From assembly GCA_964036195.1 (NCBI GenBank), contig OZ038452.1, positions 20,161,785 to 20,225,784 on the forward strand: a stretch of DNA of 64,000 nucleotides, in the 5' to 3' direction. A program made the position numbers and the translations under genes. This document shows positions 47,501 through 58,699 of this stretch, in pieces. Below the pieces are notes generated by a model. That model was not told the origin of the DNA, did not search any database, and saw only the letters and a list, made by a program, of their open reading frames with translations. The stretch comes from Sphaerolaimus hirsutus (lineage: Eukaryota > Nematoda > Chromadorea > Monhysterida > Sphaerolaimidae). Position 1 is the first letter of the stretch. Every line of letters begins with the position of its first letter.

Positions 47501-49193
47501 AGCGACAAGAACGACATCCCTATTCCGCCGGGCAAAAACGCACCGCAGTGTCCCGAGGACGGTTCCGAGGAGTTGATGGACACGCGCGACGAGGACAACA
47601 AAGCCACGCCGGGGGCACACTCGCTCTCATCGAACTGGACGGTGTCGCACCGCAGCGACCAGTCCTCCTGCGGCAGTCAGAACAACACGGGCGTCAAGAT
47701 CAGCCACCACCCGATCAACGCGGCCGGCCACCTGCTGGGGCCCATGGTCGACGCCGACCAGCCGCTCAACATGTGCATCAAGCGGCGCGCCATCGAGCAG
47801 TACAACAACGCCGCCGCCACTACCACGCTGCTCACCACCGCCAGCACCAGTCTGTACAAGCTGGCTGCTGCTAAGAGGCTGGAATGTGAGTCCAGTGCAC
47901 TCCACGCTGTCACATTGTGCCTGCGCATACTAGTTTTCATACGAAATTTCGAAAACTCACAAATCGGCTAAGAATGAGTTTTCTACAATGAGGTGGCCGT
48001 CAACTACAGTTGACGGAAAAAAAACAACTCATTATGGAAAACTCAAACACGTTTGAAGCCCATTTATGAGTTTTCGAAATTTCGTGTGCAAACTAGCGTG
48101 CGCATGGCCAATCAGTGAACTCGCCCATCGCGCGCGACGCACTCCAAACACACGCAAATATTACAATCACAGCTAGCGGCAGCTCTCACTACCCGTCGTC
48201 GCCGTCCGTGGGCAGCAACGAGGAGCACAGCAACCAGTCGCTGTCCGGCCTCAGCACCAACAGCCAGGCGGCCGACTCGCCGCCGCGCACGCTGTCGCCC
48301 CCGTCGATGGCGGCCGCGCAGCCGCACGGCCAGCCGCAGGCGCAGCGCCGCGTGCCCGCGTTCGCGCTGCACGCAAGCTCCATGTACTACGTGCCCGTCA
48401 TGCTGCCGCTGGGTGAGTGACACTGCGCGGCGTTTTAATGGCTTCGGAAGTTGTCAAAGATAGTGATTGACAGTTTAGAAAAGATTTTTAGGACTGTCAC
48501 AGAGTTGTTAAAAGTACAGTACTTTTCAAATGTATTCTGAATGAAAAGCATTTAGGTGTTACTTTGTCCAGCTAGTAATTTTAACTCAAACACACATAAC
48601 GAGACGATGTTTCAAGTAATCTTTTTTTTTTGTAAACTTACATTTTGATATACAAAAATGTAAAAGGAAATTACAGCGTGGAAAAATTTAGTTTGGAATA
48701 TGCAGTCATTTTTATGCTTAAAAACATCGAAGAAACACTTTATCAAGTGATCCACAAAACATGCCGAAAAAGTTCACAATTTTTGCAAAATACTCAGCGA
48801 ATAAGCATAAAGCATACGTTTTCTCTACCTGAATACTTTGGATGTTGACGTGTAAAACTATATACGTTTAAAAGGTATTTGAGAGTACCTATCAACTCGG
48901 CAGGTTCACTGCAAGACGATACGGTGAACATGCTGACGGCGCAACAGTTCAACACGGGCGTGTTCGGCATGAGCGGCCAGCACCACCCAGTTACGATTCC
49001 GGTCAATTTTAATGCAGCCGCAGCTGAAAATGCCGCTGCGGCCGCAGCTAACAACACTGCCAACCAGCCGGCCGCCCAGCCGGCAAATCAGCCAAACGCT
49101 TTCGTTAATGGCATCCATAGGACGTGCAGGTCATTTGTAGTCAACCAAGCAGCTATTAGGCAACAGGGTCTCACCCAAACTCAGAATAAATAG
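44206..49193 (+). CDS. cwo: clockwork orange, bHLH-Orange transcriptional repressor (six confirmed coding exons, N terminus incomplete)
   Basis: The joined exons give 610 residues before the stop, all junctions in phase. cwo is a nuclear E-box-binding repressor of the arthropod circadian clock that competes with CLK/CYC. Domains from the first confirmed codon: a Ser/Gly-rich N terminus; basic region [14 protein letters not shown] and helix-loop-helix (about 74-135, with the [10 protein letters not shown] signature and [14 protein letters not shown]); an Orange domain (about 242-283, [16 protein letters not shown]); PLNMCIKRR at 394-402; and Ala/Gln-rich tails. There is no C-terminal WRPW, as expected for cwo and unlike Hairy/HES. 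The bHLH is split after TKK, phase 0. The start exon is unresolved: a candidate ends at 43853. The region 5' of it is CpG-rich with CACGTG boxes, which fits clock control. Confidence 0.95.
44630..45258. mobile_element. GGGATGGCCGA-family element in cwo intron
   Basis: TAGAGATGGCCGGTG to CGGCCATCCCTG, internally similar to 31562-32776. The duplication is degraded (GTTGTGAC / GGTGCGAT), so it is an old copy. Confidence 0.55.
45457..45646 (+). CDS. cwo: cwo exon with helix 2 and poly-Ala stretch
   Basis: Begins exactly at [20 protein letters not shown] after CGCACTCGCAG. The donor is ATCG|GTACGT, phase 1. An Ala/Pro run (PAAAAAPA) follows helix 2. Confidence 0.95.
45660..46720. other. cwo intron with GC-rich second half
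   Basis: 45660-46020 is AT-rich. 46020-46640 is CpG rich with CACGTG at 46617 and no repeats; it could hold an alternative promoter or enhancer. No exon supported. Confidence 0.35.
46724..47077 (+). CDS. cwo: cwo exon with Orange domain
   Basis: The acceptor is TTCCACACGCAG and the donor CATG|GTCGGT, phase 1 at both ends. A Thr/Asn/Asp/Ser spacer precedes [18 protein letters not shown] and [12 protein letters not shown]. Confidence 0.94.
47130..47395. mobile_element. GGGATC-family element in cwo intron
   Basis: TAGGGTTCAAATGGGATC to GATCCCGTTTGAAGCATA; the right end has two changes from GAACCCTA and the duplication is imperfect (GGACACAC / TGGCACAC). The interior GGGATC array is short. Confidence 0.6.
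47442..47885 (+). CDS. cwo: cwo exon with PLNMCIKRR motif
   Basis: The acceptor is CACTCACGCAG and the donor GAAT|GTGAGT, phase 1 at both ends, 147 full codons. It contains [24 protein letters not shown] and a Thr/Ala-rich end. Confidence 0.93.
47925..48105. repeat. Inverted repeat in cwo intron
   Basis: The arms CGAAATTTCGAAAACTCA and TGAGTTTTCGAAATTTCG enclose GTCAACTACAGTTGAC. Confidence 0.5.
48173..48412 (+). CDS. cwo: cwo exon, Ser/Pro-rich
   Basis: The acceptor is TTACAATCACAG and the donor CTGG|GTGAGT, phase 1 at both ends. It carries [15 protein letters not shown] and [12 protein letters not shown]. Confidence 0.92.
48904..49193 (+). CDS. cwo: cwo terminal exon as read
   Basis: The acceptor is ATCAACTCGGCAG. 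It encodes [18 protein letters not shown] and an Ala/Asn/Gln-rich stretch up to [10 protein letters not shown]. The last 23 or so codons look like the 3' end of a non-LTR retrotransposon, so the native C terminus may lie earlier or in another exon via CAG|GTCATT at about 49128. Confidence 0.8.
49185..49190 (+). terminator. AATAAA overlapping the cwo stop
   Basis: AATAAA lies directly before the TAG stop, inside the suspected retrotransposon tail. If used, the transcript would have almost no 3' UTR; a later signal is equally possible. Confidence 0.3.
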
Positions 49194-49352
49194 ATTTGAT
49201 TTGACGTGTGCTAGCGCATTGCCCTTTGCTGGCACGGCGCCAAGCACCAGATCTCTATGTTACAGAGAAATGCTTTCTGGTTGTATTCTTTTGAGTATGT
49301 GTACACTAGGATTTTGATATTGAGGAGCTTCAAGATCACATGATAACAGGAT

Positions 49353-49764
49353 ACCGTATTTCTTCTAATAAAACAACATACCTCCAATAGAACGACAGGT
49401 TTTGGCACTTTTTACACCCACTAAAAGAATAGAAAGACAGTCTCCAATAGAACGGCATCTCTAATAGAACGGCAGGTAGAAATTTCGTTGTAAGAGTGGA
49501 AATATAGTTGGAAAATTGGTGGTGAGAGCATCAAGGGTGTTCTGAACTATGATTCAGGGGTTATTTTCACATTTGTTTTTGTTTAAATTGATGCTCTGAC
49601 ATTTAAAATGTCGCTCAAGTCTCACAAAAAAATAATATGTTCAAATTAAAATCATGTGAAAAAGTTTGACGAAAAAAATAGAACGGCGGCCTCCAATAGA
49701 ACGGCAGGTAAAAAAGTTAATGACAAAAATAGAACAGCGCCATTCTGTTAGAAGAAATACAGTA
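49353..49764. mobile_element. AATAGAACGGC MITE downstream of cwo
   Basis: TACCGTATTTCTTCTAATAA to GAAGAAATACAGTA, 412 bp. Internally close to 2171-2621. Confidence 0.6.
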
Positions 49765-51640
49765 GCTATATTTGGATTGTGTAATCTACCCACTGTATTC
49801 ATTGAATAATTGTCTTAGTACTCCAAAGGAATGTTCATAAAATTAGTATCCCACCATGATATGGCTGTGTGACAATTTGAAGACAGTGGGTATAAACAAA
49901 AGTAGTCATCTGCAAACAATTATTGTAATGCTTTATAATTTATTCATGTGTTTCTGCTTCGTTTGTTCGCATTGATGCATCAGCTATTCATGCCATGGGC
50001 ATAGGATATTTATGTAAAAGTTCATTCAAATGCTTCAGCCACCTAATACTGCCAACATGTTTTACCAGTCTCATTTTGTGCCTTTCATTTTTTTCTTATT
50101 TTTTTCTGTCTCTCATTTGTTCCAGCGCATATCCATGCGAAGTGTCTCAATCGCGTTCTTTCAGCGTGTAAATAATACCAAAATGTTTATTGCATTTTTC
50201 TTTCATTGTGCAATATATGTATTATTCAAAGTGTGATTTTATTCCAAATTGTACCTATTACAAATGATTTAGGATTTATCTGGAAACAATGCGCTATAAG
50301 ATATATTTAAGACAGTAAGATCTAGTTTTAATTAGTAGGGCATTGGTAACTACCATACGTTCATCTTGATTGAATGTCAGTATGAAATATTTGATCATAT
50401 GTCTACACAAGTGGTGAAACAGGTCAACAAATCCGTGTGAGCTGTTTGTGCAACTGTAGGGCTCGGTATTTTATTATGAAATGCACATGTGTTTGTGAAT
50501 AGTGCTAGTTTTTTTATTCTCACATGCTGATTGGGAATTTTTTTTCATTTCCCACGTGTCCCATACCATTTTACTTGTACTGCATTATAAATGCCCAATT
50601 TGTGACTGTTGTGTGCTAGTGACTGTTTTTCAATACTCATAAAAATATATTGTTTGATTAGATTTATCCAGAAACTAAATATTGTATTAAGGTGCACTTG
50701 TGTTGTCATAATGTGGCTATGTTTACATCTCATGACCATTTATATAATATTTCAATTTATTTTTATACAAAATGGAATGTATTCTAAATATATATTCTAC
50801 ATCAAAGATTGATACCGTGTGATCGATAAACAAAAAAGATTATGCAGATAAGAATTATAAACAACGAAGGTTATTATTAGAAGAATATATATTCAAATTG
50901 ATATATAAACTTTTGAAAAATAAACTTTCATGGGTCAAAAATGAAACTCGAGGTGGAGTCATCTTCTGATTATCTTGTGTATCAAGTCAAGTGTAGTATC
51001 AACATTTAGGTCTTTTCTGGGTGTACAATGTAAAAAAAAATCAAAATCACCAATATTATTACAAAACAAACCTGAACGTTATTTGTGGATGAAATTGCAA
51101 CTTGCATGCAAAAAAAAATCACAAAATACTTTAGATAATCATTACTAAAAATTTTGGCTTTAGATATGTCATTGATAATATGAGTGTAAAAATGACTGGA
51201 ATCCAACTTTTAATGTGCCAAAATTTTGAATCAAGCCAGGCAAAAACGTCGACTCTCACAGCTCATATCAAATTAAATCAAGTTTGAGCCCCAGAACAGC
51301 CATTGGCGTGGTAGATTACAGGATGCACTATTACTTACTATCTCAGTCATTCCTTAGATTAAATAAACTTGAATTACCGATTTTGAAAGTGAAAATAAAA
51401 TGGATGTGTGTCTATGGAACAATGGGCGGTTTATTAGTTCAGCTGTCAGTGGTAGGCGCAGGTGGGGAAATAAACGGTGCACTACACTGCGAATGAATAG
51501 CATGATAAAATACGACGGATCTGTGCCATTGCGCATGTAAACCCATCACGCATGTAGACCCGACATGCATTCAATTATACCCACCATGCTGGAAATACGC
51601 AATTAAAGACACGACCTACTGATTTTGAAAGTGAAAATGT
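49765..51640. other. Unique AT-rich DNA, possible cwo 3' UTR
   Basis: No repeat family and no coding ORF. It is the least disturbed stretch near the 3' end of cwo and could be its long UTR, which cannot be shown here. Confidence 0.3.
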
Positions 51641-51841
51641 ATAAAAAGTTAGAAAATTAGCGATTTTGGGTGAAAATTAGGGTATTATTGCTCAAAAGCA
51701 CTCAGATAGCTAGATAGTTAGGCAATTTGCAGGGGCCAAGCGTTTGTTCATGGGAAAAAAGCCAACAAATTGCCTCTGGGATAGATACATACCTGGGCCG
51801 TTTGGGGTGGGGTTACCCGTCTCCCTTTCTTACCTCTGCAT

Positions 51842-52346
51842 CAGGGGTCTCCAGGATTTTGGCCCTCGCGGGGGCTGGATAGATAGCAAATCGCTCCTCC
51901 GGAGGGATAGATAGCTGAAAAAATTTTCTGGGGGGGGGGCTGGGGGGGGGGCTGGCGGGGGCACAATATATAGGCTTTTTCAAGGTTAAGAAGGCAGAAA
52001 GGGGAAAAAATCGCTAATAATCAGTTAAAAGTAGCCAAAAGTAGGTATAAAATGGCTAAAAATAGGTATATAACCATGTATACAGCCGGAAAGCACGATT
52101 TTGAAGGTGAAAAACTATAAAAAGGTGCGAAAATTTGGGATTTTGAGCAAAAATCGGGGCAAAATTTCTCAAAAACCACTCCAGGTAGATAGATAGCTGA
52201 GCGATTTGGGGGGGGGTCTTTCGGGGTAGTAGCCGAAAATTTTGCCTCGGGATAGATAGATAGCTGAGCGGCCTCCGGGATAGATAGATAGCTGGCCGAT
52301 TTGGGGGGGGCAGCCCCCCCCCAGCCCCCCCCCCAGGAGACCCCTG
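51842..52346. mobile_element. GATAGATAGC hAT-like element
   Basis: CAGGGGTCTCC to GGAGACCCCTG with an exact 8-bp duplication CTCTGCAT (51834-51841, 52347-52354). A partial older relative precedes it (51650-51833). Confidence 0.85.
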
Positions 52347-52354
52347 CTCTGCAT

Positions 52355-53508
52355 GTAAACACCTTCCCGGTCACATCTGGCACCCTATTTTTGATCTTAC
52401 TTGTGGCACACTATCTCCAGTTCTAGGGCAAGCCAGAACCTGAAACTTGGGGGAGGTATTGGTGCAACCCCACTATACTTCCACCCCTCCACCTCCGCAT
52501 GAATTTGGGGGGTCGCGGCGACCCCTCTCAGGGTGGGTCGCACAAGTGCAACATTTTTTTGCGTTTTATGGTGTCCCACAGCAGGTCCGGCACCCGCTGA
52601 TTTCTGAGCTGTGGGAGGGGTATAAATCTAAAATTTTGGGGATATGTTACGAACACCACTCCCCTACCATACACTATTTAATAATGTGAGATAAATGTGA
52701 AAAATTTCCAAAAAATTCTCTTATTCTCTAAAAAACACCACTCCCCAATAGATGGATGACAAAAAATTCACTTTTTGGATTTTTTTTATTAGACACTTGA
52801 AGAGCTGGCTTACGATACTTAAAAGGGAATGGTTTGATGTTTAAAGTTATGTAAAGAACCATACCTCTAAAATGAATGCATTGCAAAATTTACTTGGGGG
52901 GGAATTTCACAGTGTAAATTTTGTAAATTTTTGTTCCTGCAATGATGTCATTATGATGTCATAAAATTCGCCCTAAGTAAATTTTGCAATGCAGGCATTT
53001 TAGAGGTATGGTCCTTTACATAACTTTAAACATCAAACCCTTCCCTTTGAAGTATCGTAAACCAGCTCTTGAAGTGTCTAATAAAAAAGTTCCAAAAAGT
53101 GAATTTTTTGTTATCCATCTATTGAGGAGTGGTGTTTTTAGATGATAAGTGAATTTTTGAGAAATTTTTCACGTTAATCTCACATTATCAAATAGTGTAT
53201 AGTAGGGGAGTGGTGTTGGTAACACAACCCCAAAATTTTAGATTTATACCCCCCACAGCTCGCTAATCAGCGGGTGCCGGACCTGCTGTGGGACACCAAC
53301 AAAAAAACAAAAAAAATTCGCACTTAGGGCGCCCCACCCTGAGAGGGGTCGCTGCGACCCCCCCCCCCCCAATTCATGCGAAGTAGAGGGGGTTGCGCCA
53401 ATATCTCCCCCAAGTTTTAGCGTTTGGGGCGCCCTAGAACTGGGGATAGGATGTAAGAAGTAAAATCTAAAATTGGGTGCTGGACGTGACCGGGAAGATG
53501 TTTATAAT
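52355..53508. mobile_element. 1.15-kb near-perfect palindromic element
   Basis: GTAAACACCTTCCCGGTCAC faces GTGACCGGGAAGATGTTTATA. The arms of about 550 bp match almost throughout (CACCACTCCCC, AAAGGGAATGGTTTGATG). The loop near 52930 is ATTTTTGTTCCTGCAATGAT. It is the better-kept relative of 6691-8608. Confidence 0.7.
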
Positions 53509-53589
53509 GTGACTATAATGGGTGTGCATGCGTGATGGGTTTACATGCGTAATAGGCTTGACCCGATACGACACTGTTCCCGCTATATT

Positions 53590-53614
53590 TATTACACACA
53601 CACACACACACACA
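53590..53614. repeat. CA microsatellite
   Basis: About eleven uninterrupted CA units. Confidence 0.9.
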
Positions 53615-53844
53615 AGTACAAATAGCTCATGTATACATTCATGGGCATTTTTCTAAACACATCTGATCACTTGTATTCCACCCGCTACTGTATTTTACCT
53701 CACGTCCCTGTTCCCGCATCTGTATTTACCAAATCTTGAAGTATTTTTCTTTTTCGTTCTTTATGTGATTTTTGGTATATACCCTTGAGCCCCGTCGCCA
53801 ATTGTGGTACTGAGCTTAAATGAAAATGAAAATGAACATCTGAG

Positions 53845-53972
53845 TAGGGTTCAAACGATATATCGTATCGAATATCGGATATCGACCAATTTTTATATCG
53901 AACATTGATATCGAAAATTTTGAAAAAATATATCGAATATCAATATCGAAAAGTCATTTCGTTCGAACCCTA
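53845..53972. mobile_element. 128-bp hAT-like element with ATATCGA interior
   Basis: TAGGGTTCAAACG to CGTTCGAACCCTA with an exact 8-bp duplication CATCTGAG (53837-53844, 53973-53980). The interior is ATATCGATATCGAA-type repeats only. The ends match the GGGATC family. Confidence 0.85.
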
Positions 53973-54335
53973 CATCTGAGTTTACAGCTGAAATTTCCGA
54001 AACTGATCAGTCTGTTGTAAACATTTTTTAAGCTGTTTCCCCTATTTTCAGTGATTTACCCCTCTTTTCTTCCTTCTACAGTTTGAAAAAGCTATTACCA
54101 TATATCCTCAAATAAGTCCCCAGAAAGAGTAATTTTTCTGTCAGACTTTTTTGACTGGAGAGTTTTTCTAGGGAGGCGTTATGTTTTTCATCAGAAAATT
54201 AAGTAAAATGTATGATGAATATATTTATTTGTTCCAAAAAATTTATGTGGGGGTGCGAAATTCAATTTTGATATATGGGGGTCGAAAAATGCAAAAAATA
54301 GCAAAATACAGTAAATACAGTTAATGTAATTTTAA

Positions 54336-54910
54336 AAGTACCCATCTACTAGATTTTTCAGCTTTTGTATCTTTAAAAGTACCGATCTACACACAGTTTT
54401 CAAAATTATGTTTCGATCTGCGCATTATTTTTTGTGCTTCTAAAAGTACCGATAGTAATCGAGGGCGGTTCGAACGTTTTTGGATTCGGCCCCCGTTTTT
54501 AATTCAGCCATTTTATTCCGCCCTTGCAAAGTGTTTGAACCGTCCTTCACAATTTTGAGTGTGCGCGGCAACATTTTGTGCTTTTTTTAATGGATAAAAG
54601 TACCGATCTACATCTATCTGATTTTGTGCTTTTAAGGGTACCGATCTTCATGCGCTTCCCAAAGCCATGTACCCATGTACCATTAAAAGTACTGATCTAC
54701 AATGGAGCCAATTCACTAAATTTTATATAGCTAGTAACACATGTGTCACCCAAAGACTATACCATGCATATCAATACCCAACAAAATACCCCAAATACCC
54801 ATACTTAAAATACCCATACCCAATACTCATGTGGTTGAATTGCATACTCCAAACTTTCAATTGCGATTATCTCAAAATAGATTTTTTGTAGATCGGTCCT
54901 TTTAGAAGCA
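54336..54910. repeat. AAAAGTACCGATCTACA repeat element
   Basis: At least six spaced copies of AAAAGTACCGATCTACA, the last inverted (TGTAGATCGGTCCTTTTAGA). Spacing is irregular, with unique sequence between. Borders not certain. Confidence 0.45.
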
Positions 54911-55049
54911 CACCCTTCAAAATATGTATTGTGTGCCAGTAACTCCCAGTACCTAGTGCATGTCTACCAGTAATTTTGTCTTTTGATTTTTTATTCAAAT
55001 CAGTTACCACCATGATTTTTTAATCCATAGGAAAAATCAAATGCCATCC

Positions 55050-55640
55050 CTACAGGATACCCCTGCATGAACTAAGGTTGGAAACCAAACCTGACCCAAA
55101 TCGAAAACCAGCACATTTTTGGAGCCAAAACCCGAACATGTTACTACTACCTGAAGCCGACCCTGATACCCGACATGAGTACCCGAACCTGCACTCGCAA
55201 TTTCCTATGAGTTGTATAACTTATGACATTCAAACAAACTAAATTATTAATTCAGATTGGGATTTAGGTATTTACTATAATTGCTGAGCTAGCCAGTGTT
55301 CGAGCCAGGTCCAGTGGGCTAGGGCCCATTCCGCATCAAAGCCTATTCCGCATGTAGACCCATTCTAGACACATTATGCCTGCAGGGGTAAGAAAGGGGG
55401 TGGGTAACTCCACCCCAAACCGCCCAGCTATCTATCTATCCCTGACGCAATTTTTTTGGCTACATTCCCTTGAACACCCCCACACTCGCAAATTGCCTAG
55501 CTATCTAGCTATCGGGAGCGCTTTTGAGCAATTTTACCATAATTTTCACCAAACTTCCCTAATTTCCCTACTTCTTATAGATTTTCACCTTCAAAATAAC
55601 TAGGTCATGTGTTTTATTACCTATTTTCAACATGCCAGGT
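55050..55640. repeat. ACCCGAACC degenerate array and GATAGATAGC remnant
   Basis: 55075-55230 has ACCCGA-type degenerate repeats; 55382-55620 is a reverse, half-length copy of the CAGGGGT family. Confidence 0.4.
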
Positions 55641-55759
55641 ATAATTAAATGTGTTCCGGGTCAACATGCGGGATGGGTTTAGATGCGGAATAGTGCACTG
55701 CCGGTCCAGTGTGCTTAGATGCAACTCCTCTGGCATTGGAGTGTGTTTTTAGACCTTTT

Positions 55760-56432
55760 TGTGAAAATCAGAGAAAAACCCTCAATACCAGTTTCAACGA
55801 CAGGGTTTTTTATAAAAAAAACGTTTTTTTCAAAAACAGGTTTTTTTAAAATAAAACCGTTTTTTTACAAAAGCTCCCAGATATGGTCATGAGTCAACAT
55901 ACAGGTAAATCAGACAGGTGACAGTACTTTGTGATGTTATATATAGCCATAGAATGGCTGTAGTGTCATGGGATAGCATTTTAAGTGATGATTTCTGTCA
56001 AAAATATCTGTTTTATGTCGACTTATTACGGATATCGCCTTTTGTTGAACATTCATGACTTCAAATGAAGTTTGGTATGGAAAAGTGCCTCAATGAGGAT
56101 ATAAGAGCAGGTTAACACATTGGCAGTGGTGTTTCGCACATTGGCTGTATATTATATACTACACTAGCACATTGTGGCTTATTATGAGATATAGCACAAA
56201 CAAATGGAAGCTTTTACACTAAAAATGCATCAAAACCAATGAAAGCCACCACAAATGGTAAATTACAGGTGAAATTGCGCGCTTGCGTGCAAAAAAATTG
56301 CAAAATACCTAGTGCTTAGTACTAAAATTTTTGGCCAAGTTTAAAAAAAACGGTTTCGATGGTCGGGTTTTTTTTATAAATAAAACGTTTTTTATCAAAA
56401 AAACCTTTGAAAAAAAACTTTGGCCATCCCTA
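55760..56432. mobile_element. GGGATGGCCGA-family element, reverse orientation
   Basis: Ends TTTGGCCATCCCTA; the interior matches 58024-58635 inverted. The left border is unclear. Confidence 0.5.
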
Positions 56433-58015
56433 CCCCCAAAAAAAACCCAACAACAAACAACAACACAAAAACAATTCAGATCCCGAAAATTCAAAATAAC
56501 AATCCTCATGCCGAAAAGTCAATCAAATTTGAACTATATGTGCAAATCAGAAAAATATCGATCTGTAACCCAAGGTATGAGACAACATTTCAATACTTTG
56601 GGTAATATTTATCTACCGTGAACATAGACATAATGGATGAACAGCCATGGGTCAGCATCATAAGTGGTTATAGCCAGGGGTTTTGTAGATTTGGGCCCCG
56701 CGGGGGTTCAGGGCCGTATCCAGGGAGGGGCGGGGGGGCTGCAGGCTGCAATCACTCTAATCTTTAAATAGGTAAATAAAAATAAATAAACGTTTAAAAA
56801 CTCCGGCCATTCCTATTCACGACTGTTCACATTGACAGAATTGGGTCAACTGAATGAATAAAATGTTCAAGAGCGGCAAATCATAAAAGAAAGTAATAAA
56901 TTGAACATTCCATGGATCAGAAGTGCACCATGCACAATGAGAAAGTTTACACACATTCTATGTAACGTTCACTGCCATTCTGCCTATCTGAGGTAGAATA
57001 TTTAACTGTTTCCATCATAAATTTTCATGGCAAGCAGGGTCACTTATCGTTTCGCAAATCGGCCAATGACACAAAACTTGTTCGCGAAACCATGCGCGCG
57101 CACTTGCCTTTTAATCGTCATGTATTTATTTATGCTGAAAATGTATCTTTAATATTTCGAATTGTTACACACTTTCCTTGTATTTAGTTACATAGCTACT
57201 GTGTAAACTTTTACTCGCCTCACAGCGTTTTTTCCACCACTTTTTATAAGTTGCTTTTTTTAAAGTGCAAGGGTCCCTGCACAATTTAAAAAAACAGCGC
57301 TGGCGAAAAATTGTTATAGAAATTACCGTAAATCCTCGAATAAGTCCTCCCTCTCGAATAACTCACCCTAAAAAAATTCCGACGAAAAAATAACTCCCCG
57401 GGGCACTTATTCCAGGATTTACGGTATGCATTAGGTTTTTCACACGCAAGCACAATTTCATGTACAAATTACCATTGGTTGTTATTTCCAATGGATTTGC
57501 GGTGTGGCCTTTTTAGTTTCCTTGCTTCTATTCCTGCATGATAAGGTGAAATAAATAGGAAATAAATAGACATAAACATTTGTCACACAACACTACGTAT
57601 GTGTCATGTAGCCAGAGACAGGTATGTAACCAGGATTTTTGAGTGGGGAGGAGGGGGATAGATTGTATACGGAGCCCGGCGAATGGTGGCAGCGGTTAAA
57701 ACCCATCTCTCTCCCTTAAAAAATGCCCCAATAGTAATGGAATGGAGTCATGGCGTTGGTGCCATTTGTAGGGGCCGCGACATAGAAGTAATGGCGTGAT
57801 GCAGAAAGGGAGGTAAAATGGCAAAAAAATTGCTGAAAAATAGCTTAAAAAAGGTATCGAAACACATATAGTACAATGAAGAGCTGAAAATAGGCAACAA
57901 GGAAACATAAATTAGTGATTTTGAAGCTGAAAATCTATAAAAAGATATGAAAATTGGCGATTTTTAGAAGAAAAAAAGTTGGGGTAAAATTTCTCAAAAA
58001 TCCAGATAAATATAT
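56433..58015. other. Mixed remnants and unique DNA
   Basis: 56690-56750 and 57615-58015 hold pieces of the CAGGGGT family; 57327-57424 is a 98-bp foldback (CCGTAAATCCTCGAATAAGT). No gene seen. Confidence 0.35.
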
Positions 58016-58023
58016 AGCAGGCC

Positions 58024-58635
58024 TAGGGATGGCTGATGTTTTTTTAAACTGTCGTTTTTTTAAAAACATGTTGTTGTTTTTAAAAACAGAGGCATCGAAA
58101 CCGTTTTTTTAAACATCAGCCAAAAGTTTTTTTGTACTATGTACTAGGTATTTTGCAATTTTTTGTGTGCAAAGCGCGCAATTTCACAAACACTTTACCA
58201 TTGGTGGTTGTTTTCATTGATTTTGAGGCATTTTTGTGTGAAAGCTTCCATTTGTTCATGCTATTGTGTAATAATAAGCTGTGATATGTTAGTGTAGTAT
58301 GTTATATCCAGCCAATGTGCTCCCACATACTTCTACAGTGTGATCCATCACTGTCAATGGATTAGCCTTCTATTATAACCTTATATAAGCGTTATTCCAT
58401 GCAAAACTTGACTCGAATTCATGAACATTCGACAAAAGGCGATATACGTAACAAGTCAACAAAAAATGGATATTTTTGACAGAAATCAGCACTTATAATA
58501 TTATCTCATGGCTCCACAGCCATTCTATGGCTATATTTAACATCACAAAGTACTGGCAATTGTCTGATATACCTGTAAATGTTGTATATGTTGTTTTTTT
58601 TAACAGGGTCGTAAAAACATTTTTGGCCATCCCTA
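58024..58635. mobile_element. GGGATGGCCGA-family hAT-like element
   Basis: TAGGGATGGCTGATG to GGCCATCCCTA with an exact 8-bp duplication AGCAGGCC (58016-58023, 58636-58643). The interior is non-coding and about 70% unique. Confidence 0.85.
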
Positions 58636-58699
58636 AGCAGGCCATAGTGCAAATTCAAAATTTCCATGTTTGTGCATTCCCACAATGCACAAAATATAA

